This document shows positions 8,044-16,420 of a DNA stretch of 55,586 nt, one piece after another. The notes beneath the pieces are model-generated. The model did not search any database, was not told where the DNA came from, and worked only from the letters and a program-made list of their open reading frames with translations. Each line of letters opens with the position of its first letter. Position 1 is the first letter of the stretch. The translations under genes and the position numbers were made by a program. Source of the DNA: CAYUZU01 sp964448675 (GTDB lineage Bacteria > Planctomycetota > Phycisphaerae > UBA1845 > Fen-1342); contig CAYUZU010000031.1 of assembly GCA_964448675.1 (NCBI GenBank), positions 1-55,586 of the forward strand. The letters are read 5' to 3'.

Positions 8044-9330
8044 TCAGACCCAGCCGCGGTCCTTGCACGCCTGTGCGACGCGTGCAATCGCGATGGTATA
8101 CGCCGCATCCCGCATGTACAGCTTCCGCTTGCGGGCCATGTCGCTCACGCCGATGAACGCCGCCGTCATCATCACGTCGAGCTTGCCGAGCACTTCGTCC
8201 TTCTCCCAGAAGTAGTTCATGTTGCTCTGCACCTGCTCGAGGTAGCTGCATGTGACGCCGCCGGCGTTGGCGAGGAAATCCGGAATCACGAACACGCCGC
8301 GCTCGTGCAGCACGTGGTCCGCCTCGGGCGTGGTCGGGCCGTTGGCCCCCTCGGCAATCAGCTTGACGCGCTTGCTGATCCGGCCCACGTTGTCGGCGGT
8401 GATGGAGTTCTCCAGCGCGCATGGGAAGAGAATGTCCACGTCCTGCTCGATCCAGGCCTCGCCCGGCAGCTTCTCGTAGCCGAGGTCCGCGGCCTTCTGC
8501 TTGTTGATGCCGCCAAAGCGATCCGTGATCTTCCGCAACTCGGCCAGGTCGACGCCGTCCTTCTTGCGGAACGTGTACGGCTGCTGATCCTCCTGGTCCC
8601 AGCAGGAGACCGCGACCACAGTCCCGCCGATCTGATTGTAGAGTTCGATCGCGTACTGGGCGACGTTGCCGAAGCCCTGGACGGCCGCGACCGTGTCCTG
8701 CGGGCGGACACTGAGCTCCTTCAGTGCTTCGCGTACAGTGAAGACGACGCCATAGCCGGTGGCTTCGGTCCGGCCGAGCGAGCCGCCCATGCCGACGGGT
8801 TTGCCGGTGATGACACCCGGGTAGTGCCCGCCGCGAATCTGCTCGTATTCATCGAGCATCCAGAGCATGTGCTGGCCGGAGGTCATGACGTCCGGGGCGG
8901 GCACATCGCGCAGCGGGCCGACGTCGCGGGCGATCTGGCGGATATACGCGCGGCAGATGCGCTCCTGCTCACTCATGCTGAGGTTGTGCGGCTCGCAGAT
9001 GACGCCGCCCTTGCCGCCGCCGAGCGGGAGGTTGGCCACGGCACACTTCCAGGTCATCCACATGGACAGGGCGCGGACGGTGTCGACGGTCTCCTGCGGG
9101 TGAAAGCGGATGCCGCCCTTGGCAGGGCCGCGGGCATCGTTGTGCTGGACGCGAAAGCCGCGAAAGACCTTGACCGAGCCGTCGTCCATGCGGACCGGGA
9201 GGCTGAAATGATACTCGCGCATCGGGTGTCGCAGCAGGTCCTTGGTCCCGGGGTCGAGCCCGAGGTTGTCGGCGACCTTGTCAAACTGGGCCTGGGCCAT
9301 CGCGAACGCATTGAACGGCTTGGTGCTCAT
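8044..9330 (-). CDS. gdhA: Glutamate dehydrogenase (Glu/Leu/Phe/Val dehydrogenase family)
   Basis: A 428-aa enzyme of the size usual for hexameric glutamate dehydrogenases. It catalyses reversible NAD(P)-dependent deamination of glutamate to 2-oxoglutarate and ammonia. Substrate-side residues are visible in ARGPAKGGIRFHP (K71), MTWKCAVANLPLGGGKGGV (K95 and the catalytic-type K107), and the dinucleotide fold in VAAVQGFGNVAQYA. The start at 9330 has GAGG about ten bases upstream. It is the first gene of the -strand operon with the two ATP-grasp proteins and the phosphoesterase, which links that module to nitrogen/carbon metabolism. A GC-rich hairpin followed by CTTTT lies just upstream of the ribosome site and could attenuate transcription. 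Cofactor choice (NAD or NADP) cannot be decided by eye. Confidence 0.95.
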   Translation of the reverse strand: MSTKPFNAFAMAQAQFDKVADNLGLDPGTKDLLRHPMREYHFSLPVRMDDGSVKVFRGFRVQHNDARGPAKGGIRFHPQETVDTVRALSMWMTWKCAVANLPLGGGKGGVICEPHNLSMSEQERICRAYIRQIARDVGPLRDVPAPDVMTSGQHMLWMLDEYEQIRGGHYPGVITGKPVGMGGSLGRTEATGYGVVFTVREALKELSVRPQDTVAAVQGFGNVAQYAIELYNQIGGTVVAVSCWDQEDQQPYTFRKKDGVDLAELRKITDRFGGINKQKAADLGYEKLPGEAWIEQDVDILFPCALENSITADNVGRISKRVKLIAEGANGPTTPEADHVLHERGVFVIPDFLANAGGVTCSYLEQVQSNMNYFWEKDEVLGKLDVMMTAAFIGVSDMARKRKLYMRDAAYTIAIARVAQACKDRGWV

Positions 9331-9349
9331 CAGACATGTTCCTCAAAAG

Positions 9350-9367
9350 GGCGCCGCCGCCGGCGCC
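9350..9367 (-). promoter_or_regulatory. Leader hairpin with T-run before gdhA
   Basis: On the - strand, GGCGCCG-GCGG-CGGCGCC forms a 7-bp stem with a 4-base loop. It is followed at once by CTTTT and then the GAGG ribosome site of gdhA. The layout looks like an intrinsic terminator or attenuator within the leader. The stem is short, and the GC repeats allow alternative pairings. Confidence 0.35.
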
Positions 9368-9553
9368 GTCCCGTGGATGCGCCGATGCCGCCGAAAAGTG
9401 CTCCGCCGCGTGGCGGACGGCGGACATCGCGGCACGACCTGTGCCGGAGTCGTGAACCCTCCAGTATACTGATCGGCAGTGCCGGGACCAAGGGTGGCCG
9501 GCGTCGTTGCCATCGTATCGCCGGCGAATCCTCGCAGCCTCGGACCGCACGCC

Positions 9554-10354
9554 ATGAGTAGACGCTGGTCAATACCTTTCGTAGCAGCGGTGCTCGTGAT
9601 CGCCGGGTGCGGCCACAGCCGGCCCACCACGATCCGCGTGCTGAGCTACAACATCCACCACGGTGCCGGCACCGACGGCGTGATCGACCTCGAGCGCATC
9701 GCCGCCGTCATTCGCCGGACCGAGGCCGATCTTGTCGCACTCAACGAGGTCGACCGCGGCGTCAGCCGCACCGGCCGCGTCGATCAGCCCGCCCGGCTGG
9801 CCGAACGGACCGGCCTGCACGCGACCTTCGAAAAGAACATCGACTTCCAGGGTGGCGAGTATGGCAACGCGATCCTGTCGCGCTGGCCGGTGTGCTCTCA
9901 TGAAAACCACGCGCTGCCGCAGTTGCGGCCCAACGAGCAGCGCGGCCTGCTCGAGGTGCGGGTGCGGGTGGCGGGGCGCGCGTTGGTCTTCTGCGCGACC
10001 CACTTCGACTATCGCCCGGACGACGCCGAGCGGCAGGCGTCCGTCGGGTTGCTGCGCGAACTGGTCGCAGCCCGCGAGGGTTATCCGGTCATCGTTGCCG
10101 GCGATCTCAACGCCCGCCCCGACAGCCGCGTGATCAACACGGTCACGAGCTTCCTGTCCGACAGCTTCGTGCAGGCGCGCGGCGACGGTTTCACGTTCCC
10201 CGCCGAACAGCCGGATCGCCGCATCGACTACATCCTCTATCGCGCCACATCCGGCTTGCGCTGTATTGAGCATCGGGTCATCGATGAACCCGCGGCCTCC
10301 GACCACCGGCCGGTGCTGGCGGTTTTCGAACTGCACATTGACGCGGCCCGCTGA
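9554..10354 (+). CDS. Endonuclease/exonuclease/phosphatase-family lipoprotein
   Basis: A 266-aa protein with a lipoprotein signal: a hydrophobic stretch ending VLVIAGC, with the lipobox Cys at residue 19. The mature part has the DNase I-like fold motifs: VLSYNIHHG (Asn), LVALNEVD (catalytic-type Glu), VIVAGDLNA (Asp/Asn) and the closing SDHRPV (Asp-His pair). Family members hydrolyse phosphodiesters or phosphomonoesters in nucleic acids, inositol phosphates or lipids. An extracytoplasmic, membrane-anchored form is more likely to act on external phosphoesters. The frame is open from 9479, but the ATG at 9554 gives the clean signal peptide. No Shine-Dalgarno site is seen. TATACT at 9465-9470 could be a -10 element. 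It is monocistronic between divergent gdhA and a convergent PEP-CTERM gene. Confidence 0.88.
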   Translation: MSRRWSIPFVAAVLVIAGCGHSRPTTIRVLSYNIHHGAGTDGVIDLERIAAVIRRTEADLVALNEVDRGVSRTGRVDQPARLAERTGLHATFEKNIDFQGGEYGNAILSRWPVCSHENHALPQLRPNEQRGLLEVRVRVAGRALVFCATHFDYRPDDAERQASVGLLRELVAAREGYPVIVAGDLNARPDSRVINTVTSFLSDSFVQARGDGFTFPAEQPDRRIDYILYRATSGLRCIEHRVIDEPAASDHRPVLAVFELHIDAAR

Positions 10355-10443
10355 GGGCCGGCCGTACCACTGGCCGCCAGCGCGTGCTGTCCCATCGCGG
10401 GCGGATTCGTTCGGGTAGCCGATGTGCTTCCTGCAGAGAGTGA

Positions 10444-10473
10444 GCGGGCGAGGGCCATCCCGCCCTCGCCCGC
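10444..10473. repeat. GC-rich hairpin 1 of intergenic hairpin cluster
   Basis: GCGGGCGAGGGC and its exact reverse complement are separated by CATCCC, giving a perfect 12-bp stem with a 6-base loop. It is the first and strongest of several hairpins in the 241-base gap between the convergent genes ending at 10354 and 10596. There is no following T-run, so it is not a classical intrinsic terminator. Confidence 0.6.
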
Positions 10474-10522
10474 GCAGGTGCACTTCTCCCCTCGTTCCCC
10501 TTTGGTGCGCTCACCCTGCACC

Positions 10523-10554
10523 GGGAACGCCAGACATCCCTGTCTGGCGCTCCC
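10523..10554. repeat. Hairpin 2 of intergenic cluster
   Basis: CGCCAGACA-TCCC-TGTCTGGCG is a 9-bp perfect stem (10528-10549). It extends by four more pairs past one A-C mismatch to 10523 and 10554. It may be a transcription barrier or a copy of a dispersed palindromic repeat. Confidence 0.6.
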
Positions 10555-10558
10555 ACCT

Positions 10559-10580
10559 CGTCAGGTCTCACGACCTGACG
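10559..10580. repeat. Hairpin 3 of intergenic cluster
   Basis: CGTCAGGTC-TCAC-GACCTGACG is a perfect 9-bp stem with a 4-base loop, four bases after hairpin 2 and with the same geometry. It lies 16 bases from the stop of the convergent PEP-CTERM gene. Confidence 0.6.
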
Positions 10581-10595
10581 CTTCGCTCTTCGCTG

Positions 10596-11330
10596 CTAAC
10601 GCCGCCGTAGCAAGGCCAACGCGCCCGCCCCCAGGAGCGTCAACGTGCCCGGCTCCGGCGTGATCACGAACGCCAGGTCGAGCGGAAACGCGGCGCCCGG
10701 TATGCGCGGATCGTAGATCGGCGCCCAGTCCGGCTCGGGCAGGATGCCCCAGACACTTGTGTCCATGAACTGCGGCGAGCCGGACGTCTTCCAGCCCAAC
10801 GGCGTCGCCGACGAGATCGACAGATCGAGCCAGTAGATCTGGCCCTCTTCCTGAACAAACGGATTGTCGAAGTTCATGATGTTCATCTGGTAGAAGATGA
10901 GGTGGTCTTCGGGCTCATAGAACTGGTTCTGGGGGACGTACCACCCCTGTTGCCCGGTGCCGGCAACGCGCCACGTGACTTCCGTCGGGCTGAAGTCCCG
11001 CTCCCAGAGCGAGGTGCCCGGCCGGCTGTACGGCACCGCCGGATCGGGCGGGATGTTCTCGTGAATGCTGACGTGCACGTTGAAAATCTCGGGCACTGCG
11101 TCGTCCAGCGCCGAGAACCAGAAGTGAATGTCGGACACCGGCCCCGTCTCGGTGCACTGCCAGTCATCGGCCAGCACTTCCGGCGATCGGAAGCTCACGT
11201 CGATGCCCTGGGGGTCCGGCAATTGCGGATAGTGCATTTTGTGGGGATCGCCGAGATCCCAATCGGCCCAGGCGGGACTGGCCAGCAACACACCGGCCAT
11301 ACCCGTCAGCAACAAGCTTACCTTGCGCAT
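10596..11330 (-). CDS. PEP-CTERM sorting-domain protein
   Basis: A 244-aa exported protein. It starts with a Sec signal peptide (MRKVSLLLTG then a hydrophobic core and ASPAWA cleavage site). It ends with a PEP-CTERM anchor: TPEPGTLTLLGAGALALL followed by RRR. In other bacteria such tails are recognised by an exosortase and often accompany exopolysaccharide production. The body is rich in Trp, Asp and Pro (DDWQCTETGPVSDIHFW and similar) and is probably a beta-sandwich of unknown role. No exosortase gene is visible in this window. The ATG at 11330 has GGAGG about seven bases upstream, so the longer frame running to 11645 is rejected. A perfect palindromic hairpin lies in the leader. Confidence 0.88.
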   Translation of the reverse strand: MRKVSLLLTGMAGVLLASPAWADWDLGDPHKMHYPQLPDPQGIDVSFRSPEVLADDWQCTETGPVSDIHFWFSALDDAVPEIFNVHVSIHENIPPDPAVPYSRPGTSLWERDFSPTEVTWRVAGTGQQGWYVPQNQFYEPEDHLIFYQMNIMNFDNPFVQEEGQIYWLDLSISSATPLGWKTSGSPQFMDTSVWGILPEPDWAPIYDPRIPGAAFPLDLAFVITPEPGTLTLLGAGALALLRRR

Positions 11331-11635
11331 GACACACTCCTCCTCGGTCTCGGCGCAGCAGTAGTTCGCTCGCGAGTCCACTCGCGAGAAATGCGCACAA
11401 GCTCCCCTACACAGCGCCGGAGAGTTCCTTTTTTGTATCGAAAACCGTGACTGGCCACCGCACACCCACAGAGCGTTGCACTCTCGAGCAGACGGCGGTT
11501 TCGAACACCCTGTCAAAGTAGTACTAAAAGGGTACCACAAGAAGCTGCAAAAGCAAATGCGATCTTGCCGGCGTGCAATCGCACGGACCGACGTGGCGCC
11601 AGCAAGAGCGCGCTGCAGTATGATCCACATCCACC
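11331..11635. other. 305-base divergent intergenic region with leader hairpin
   Basis: No gene is supported here. On the - strand side, CTCGCGAG-TGGA-CTCGCGAG (11369-11388) is an 8-bp perfect stem about 40 bases before the PEP-CTERM start. A TTGACA hexamer occurs on the - strand (about 11513-11518), but no good -10 sits at the right distance. On the + strand, TATGAT (11619-11624) lies 11 bases before the PAP2 start and may be its -10 element. Confidence 0.5.
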
Positions 11636-12292
11636 ATGACGACACCCGACACGCAAACCGGCCCGCCCGCGCCGCCAGACGCGCGTTGGTACCAGAGCCG
11701 GAAGGTCTGGCTCACGCTGGCGCTGCTGATCGTGCTGACGCTGGTCGCCCTGCTGATCGATGGCCGGGTCGCCGCCGCGCTTGAAGACGAAACGACCGGG
11801 AAATGGGCTGAACGGATCAGCAAGGCGGTGCTCGACTTCGGCGTGATCCTCGTGATGTTGGGGATTCTGGCATCGTTCGCGAACCGCTGGCGGCTTTGGG
11901 GTGGTTTCATCATGACGATGCTCGCCGCGACCGCGATCCTGCACCTGCTCAAGTGGGGCATCGGCCGGGCGCGGCCGCTGGTGGAGCAGGCCGGGCCGTT
12001 CGCGTTTCGCCCGTTCAGCGGTGAGCAGTACTTCGACGCGTTTCCGTCCGGTCACACCACATCGGCCACGACGCTGGCGCTGCTACTGGGGATGTACTTT
12101 CCACGGGGGCGGTGGGTGTTTTACGCGTTGGCGCTGGCGGTGGGGGCGGAACGGGTGGCGACACGGTGGCACTGGGTTTCGGACGTGTTCGCCGGCTACG
12201 TCCTGGCGGGGCTGGTGGTCTTCGCCGCCGTCCGCTTGCTCGGCCGCGCGTCATTCCGCCCGGAATTGAGAATCGACAGCGCCACCGCATGA
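11636..12292 (+). CDS. PAP2-family membrane phosphatase
   Basis: A 218-aa integral membrane protein with about five or six helices and the three phosphatase signatures of the PAP2 superfamily: KWGIGRARP, then PSGHTT, then RVATRWHWVSD. These form the Lys/Arg/His phosphate-binding and nucleophilic-His site. Relatives dephosphorylate lipid phosphates such as undecaprenyl pyrophosphate or phosphatidic acid on the outer face of the membrane. No Shine-Dalgarno site precedes the ATG at 11636. A TATGAT element ends 11 bases upstream, so the mRNA leader could be very short. The gene precedes a GT39-type transferase that also needs lipid carriers, but the 141-base gap and weak context do not establish an operon. 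Confidence 0.9.
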   Translation: MTTPDTQTGPPAPPDARWYQSRKVWLTLALLIVLTLVALLIDGRVAAALEDETTGKWAERISKAVLDFGVILVMLGILASFANRWRLWGGFIMTMLAATAILHLLKWGIGRARPLVEQAGPFAFRPFSGEQYFDAFPSGHTTSATTLALLLGMYFPRGRWVFYALALAVGAERVATRWHWVSDVFAGYVLAGLVVFAAVRLLGRASFRPELRIDSATA

Positions 12293-12433
12293 CCGGCGAT
12301 TGAACGCTGCGTCTCAACGCGGCACACGAGTCTCGCAGCTAGGCGCGCCCGACAGCGTTCTAAACCGCCGGGCGCATCGGTGGCTTGGCTTCACCTTATC
12401 ATCGGGCTTTCGCCGACATACCATGGTCGCGCC

Positions 12434-14071
12434 ATGACCACCGCCACCGTCAATGCTGCAAGCCCTGCCCGCAGGCACGCGATCACCGCACGAGAGCGGC
12501 TGCTCATCACGCTCTTCGCGGCGGCGGTGCTGCTGCCGGGCGTCTTCAGCACCAGCCTCACCGATCGTGACGAAGGGTGGTACGCGCAAGTGAGCCGCGA
12601 GATGCTGGCCACCGGCGACTGGCTCGTGCCGCGCTACCTGGGCGCGCCGTGGCTCGGCAAGCCGCCACTGTTGTACTGGTGTACGGCCGCATCCTTCGCG
12701 GTCTTCGGCCTGCAGGCTTGGGCGGGACGCCTCGTGTCGGTGCTGGCGTCCGTCGGCGTCGCGCACCTGCTGGCGAGTTTCGGTGTCGAACTGGGCAATC
12801 GGCGCGTCGCCTGGCTGGCCGTGCTCGGCTACCTGACGGCGGCGCTGCCGGTGTTCGTCGGCAAGCTGCTGATCACCGACGCCCTGCTGCTGTTCTGGAC
12901 GACCGCCGCCATGCTCCTGCTTTGGCGCAGTATCACGCGCGGTCCGACGTGGCATCGCGGCGTGCTGATGTGGGGCTGCGTGGGGCTGGGCATCCTGACG
13001 AAGGGGCCGACGATCGCGATCTTCCTGGTGGGTTTCGGTGTCGGTCTGCTGGCCTGTCGCGAGTACCGGCGGCGCCTGTTCACACCGCCGCTGCTGCTCA
13101 CCCTGCCGCTCGCGCTGCTGCTCGCGCTGCCTTGGTATCTCTACATCGACCATGCCGCCGGCGGTACGCTTCGCGAGCAGTTCGTCGGCTACGAGATTCT
13201 GAGCCGCTTCACGGCGCCGCCGCACGGACACGTCGGCCCGCCGGGGTATTACGTGCTGGTGCTGTTGCTGGGCTGGCTGCCATGGACGGTGCTGCTGCCG
13301 GGGGCGGTGGGCGAGACGTGGCAGCGCCGGCGACGTGACCCGGCCGCCCGGCTGCTGCTGCTCTGGTTCGCGGTGCCGTGGCTCGTACTGGAACTGATCC
13401 CCGGCAAGTTGCCCCACTACGTCCTCCCGTGCTGCGTGCCCCTGGCGATCATGTTCGGCCGGTTGTGGGATGCCGGGCTCGAGCGACCGGTCACGATCGG
13501 ACAGCGCGCCGCGCTCGTGCTCTGGGTGCTGCTGCCGGCATTGGTCGGCGCGGCGCTGCTGGCGGCGGGCTTGGCGTCGGCCGACTTCGACGTGCGGCGT
13601 GGCTTCGTGGCCGCCGGGGCGATGCTGGCGGTGGGTTTCCTGCTGACCGGCTGGTTTGCAGTGCGCGGCGACCTGCCGCGGGCGTTCGGCGGCGCGATCG
13701 GGGCGACGCTGATGTTCCATGCCGTCCTGGGCTGGGGGTTGCTGCCGGCGCTCGAGCCGCACCGACTGAGCCGCAACGTGGCCGAATTGGCGAACCACGC
13801 GGCGGCGGCGGACAGCGCGGTGATCACTGCGGGCTACGACGAGCCGACGATGTTCTTCTACCTGGACCGACCGGCGACGGTCAGGCACCGCGACGGGTTG
13901 CCAGCGGTGCTGCGGGAGCGGCGGGATGCCGTTGTCATCGCGCGTGACACGTGGCTGGCGGATCTGGGCTTTGATCCGGCCGCGGTGGATTCGCCGTGGC
14001 GGCACATCAGGGGATTCAACTACGCCAAGGGCGAGCGCGTGACGCTCTGGGTTCGCCCGCCGGTGCGTTGA
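12434..14071 (+). CDS. GT39/ArnT-like membrane glycosyltransferase
   Basis: A 545-aa polytopic protein with about a dozen hydrophobic helices. The first extracytoplasmic loop carries LTDRDEGWYAQVSREML (acidic residues D44, D46, E47), followed by GAPWLGKPPLLYW. Both are signatures of the PMT/ArnT family, which transfers a sugar from an undecaprenyl- or dolichyl-phosphate carrier to lipid A or protein. The C-terminal 90 residues form a small soluble domain. The ATG at 12434 is chosen because it starts just before the hydrophilic leader; the frame is open from 12380. TATCAT at 12397-12402 is a possible -10 element. Acceptor and sugar cannot be assigned. Confidence 0.88.
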   Translation: MTTATVNAASPARRHAITARERLLITLFAAAVLLPGVFSTSLTDRDEGWYAQVSREMLATGDWLVPRYLGAPWLGKPPLLYWCTAASFAVFGLQAWAGRLVSVLASVGVAHLLASFGVELGNRRVAWLAVLGYLTAALPVFVGKLLITDALLLFWTTAAMLLLWRSITRGPTWHRGVLMWGCVGLGILTKGPTIAIFLVGFGVGLLACREYRRRLFTPPLLLTLPLALLLALPWYLYIDHAAGGTLREQFVGYEILSRFTAPPHGHVGPPGYYVLVLLLGWLPWTVLLPGAVGETWQRRRRDPAARLLLLWFAVPWLVLELIPGKLPHYVLPCCVPLAIMFGRLWDAGLERPVTIGQRAALVLWVLLPALVGAALLAAGLASADFDVRRGFVAAGAMLAVGFLLTGWFAVRGDLPRAFGGAIGATLMFHAVLGWGLLPALEPHRLSRNVAELANHAAAADSAVITAGYDEPTMFFYLDRPATVRHRDGLPAVLRERRDAVVIARDTWLADLGFDPAAVDSPWRHIRGFNYAKGERVTLWVRPPVR

Positions 14072-14082
14072 GCCCGCCGTGG

Positions 14083-14886
14083 TCAGTGTTCTGCAGAATC
14101 GCGTGCTTCGCCTGCCGGCGGTGGCGTATCAGCCGGCAGCTCGTGCTGGGTGACCTTTTCGATCGCACGGTTGGCCATGTGGCTCAACACGAGCACCACG
14201 ATGATCGTGACGGTGATGCTGCCGATCCAGATCCACGTGCGGTAGGGATTCTCGGAGGACACATGCTCCAGGCCGGCGGCGAGCACGACGGCGATCGTGG
14301 TGCGCGGCGCCAGGCCCACCAGCGTGCCGATCAGGTAGGCGACCGGGTTGACGCGCGTGGCCGCCAGCACGAGGTTGGTCAGGGCGAAGGGGGAATTCAG
14401 CCGTACCAGCGTGATCACGCCCAGCGTCTTCCAGAAGCCGCTGCCCAGCAGTGTGGCGTACACCGCCTTGAGCTTCGGCTTCTCACCGATCATCGCCAGC
14501 AGCCGGTCGCCGGTCACGCGCAGGCCCACGACGTAGCCGAGGGCGGCGCCGCCGAGGAAACCTGCCAGTGCTGCGGGCAGACCGACGAGGAAGCCGAAGG
14601 CCCAGCCACCGAGGATTGCCTGCGCGTAGGTCGGCAGGATGGCCAGGCCCGCGAGCACGGCGAACGCCAGCACGTAGAGCGGCAACCCGATCGAGGCATT
14701 CGCCCGCAGCCATTCGCCCAGCGCATCGACGAACACCAGCAGCACCACCCCTCCGACCGCCGGCAGCGTCGAGGCCGCCAGCGCCAGCGGACCGGCCGGG
14801 CCGAGGCGGCGCAGGACATGGCCCGTGCCGCGCACGATGTCGCCCAGGCTCATTTCGGCGGCTTTGGGTGCATTGTTGTCGCTCAT
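14083..14886 (-). CDS. TVP38/TMEM64-family (VTT domain) membrane protein
   Basis: A 267-aa membrane protein with the VTT/DedA-like core: LPTYAQAILGGWAFGF and GFLGGAALGYVVGLRVTGDRL, then the re-entrant LVRLNSPFALTNLVLAATRV and a C-terminal helix. Family members are proposed lipid scramblases or transporters in the inner membrane. The start at 14886 overlaps the stop of the upstream histidine kinase by four bases (ATGA), so the two are translationally coupled. The kinase may therefore sense a membrane state on which this protein acts (inference). It converges on the GT39-type gene with only 11 bases between stops. Confidence 0.88.
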   Translation of the reverse strand: MSDNNAPKAAEMSLGDIVRGTGHVLRRLGPAGPLALAASTLPAVGGVVLLVFVDALGEWLRANASIGLPLYVLAFAVLAGLAILPTYAQAILGGWAFGFLVGLPAALAGFLGGAALGYVVGLRVTGDRLLAMIGEKPKLKAVYATLLGSGFWKTLGVITLVRLNSPFALTNLVLAATRVNPVAYLIGTLVGLAPRTTIAVVLAAGLEHVSSENPYRTWIWIGSITVTIIVVLVLSHMANRAIEKVTQHELPADTPPPAGEARDSAEH

Positions 14887-16205
14887 TGTGTTGCGTTGTT
14901 CTCAGCTGCGGCTGGGGCGAGCGGGATCTCGAAGGAAAACTCGGCCCAATGTCCTTCTTCGGAGGCGGCGTCCATGCGGCCGCGATGCAATTGCACGATG
15001 CGCCACGCCGTATACAGCCCGACGCCCGTCCCTTTGCGTTTCAGAAGCTCGGGCGATTGTAGCCGGGAGAAGCGGCGAAACAGCCGGTCGCGCTGGTTTT
15101 CGGGGAAACCGACCCCCTCGTTCCAGACGCAGACGCGGAGCCGGTGGTCGGCGCATTCGGCGACGAGCCGGATCCGGCCCCGTTCGCGGCCGTACTTGAC
15201 GGCGTTGCTCAGCAGGTTGACCAGGACGATCTTGAGCAGCCGCGGGTCGCAGGTCAGCCGCGGCAGGTCGCGGGGCAACTCGTGCTCCAGGATCATGCCG
15301 CGCTCCTCGAGCTGCGACGAGACAACCTCGATGGCCGGTTCGACCACCGCCGCGACGAGGTCGACGTTCTCGTCGAAGGCAGCCTGCAACTGGCCCCCTT
15401 CGAGCCGCGACAGGTCGAGGTAGTCGCCGACGAGATCGAGCAGGTAGCGTCCCTTGCGCATCAGCTTGTCGAGACGTTCGCGCTGCGGCGGCGCGAGCGG
15501 CCCGACGTACCCGTCGACCAACAGGCCGGCCTCGGTGAGCATGCCCGCCACGGGGCTCTTGAGCTCGTGCGTGACGAAACCCAGCATCTCGAAGTACGCG
15601 CGGTTCGCCTCGGCGAGCTGCGCGAGGCGCCAGGCCTGCCCGACCACCTGGCTCAGCCGTTCCGCCACGGCCAGGTGCAGGCGGACCTGGTGATCATCGT
15701 ACGCGCCGACCGCGCGTGCGCTGCGGAACAGCAACGCGACATTGCGGTCGTCGACCCGCAGCGGGCACGTGAGGCTCGAGCGCACGCCCTCGCGCACCAG
15801 CAGCTTGGTGGAGCGGCTGCGGGGCCGGGCGGCAAGATAGGCCGGCAGGTCGTTGATGATACGCGGCACGCCGCGGCGCAGCACTGTCTGCAGTGAGCTG
15901 CCTTCGAGGTCCTCGGCGTAGCCGGTTTCGAGCAGGACCGGCTCGTAGAAGGCGCGCGTATAGCGCGAGATGACCCGGCGGCCGTGCTCGTCGGTGAACG
16001 ACAGGCTGAAGCGATCGCACGGCGTGATCGGCCGGAGCGATTCCGCGAGGAAGCCCAGCACGTCCTCCAGGGACTCGCGCGCGCCGACCCGCCGGTTGAT
16101 GCGGTCCAGCAGGGCCTGTTCTTCGTCCGAGAACGGCGCGACGGCAGAATCTCCGGCGGGGGCGTCGACAAAGCGGACGAGGTTGTCGGATTTTCTGGAG
16201 GTCAT
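14883..16205 (-). CDS. GAF-domain sensor histidine kinase
   Basis: A 440-aa soluble kinase. Residues about 25-190 form a GAF-like sensor region. The dimerisation/phosphoacceptor helix carries FVTHELKSPV, with H213 as the phosphorylated residue. The ATP-binding domain has the N box (LVNLLSNAVKYG, N334), the G1-type box WNEGVGFPE and the G2 box GTGVGLY. No membrane segment is seen, so it senses a cytoplasmic signal. No response regulator is adjacent; the nearest is near 49815. It is coupled by a 4-base overlap to the VTT membrane gene and divergent from the Ser/Thr kinase gene. No good Shine-Dalgarno site is seen before the start at 16205. Confidence 0.92.
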   Translation of the reverse strand: MTSRKSDNLVRFVDAPAGDSAVAPFSDEEQALLDRINRRVGARESLEDVLGFLAESLRPITPCDRFSLSFTDEHGRRVISRYTRAFYEPVLLETGYAEDLEGSSLQTVLRRGVPRIINDLPAYLAARPRSRSTKLLVREGVRSSLTCPLRVDDRNVALLFRSARAVGAYDDHQVRLHLAVAERLSQVVGQAWRLAQLAEANRAYFEMLGFVTHELKSPVAGMLTEAGLLVDGYVGPLAPPQRERLDKLMRKGRYLLDLVGDYLDLSRLEGGQLQAAFDENVDLVAAVVEPAIEVVSSQLEERGMILEHELPRDLPRLTCDPRLLKIVLVNLLSNAVKYGRERGRIRLVAECADHRLRVCVWNEGVGFPENQRDRLFRRFSRLQSPELLKRKGTGVGLYTAWRIVQLHRGRMDAASEEGHWAEFSFEIPLAPAAAENNATQ

Positions 16206-16420
16206 CGTTGAAGACGAGGCCCCAAGCGCGGCGCGCCGGGCCTCCAGTTGTTATGGGTAACTTCCGTCACGGCGACGCGCACTCTAGCGGGAAGCGCCGG
16301 CGGCGGCTACGGGCGCGGTGCGTGGCGGGGCAAGTTCGTCGTGAATCGGGGCATGTCTTCGGGTATCCTGAGGGGTCGGTACGGGCTGAGGGGATCGAGC
16401 GTGGCGCGTGGTTCGGATCC

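Noticed and set aside
11331..11645. N-terminal extension of the PEP-CTERM protein
   Set aside because: It would precede the signal peptide by about 105 residues of non-conserved sequence; GGAGG places the start at 11330.
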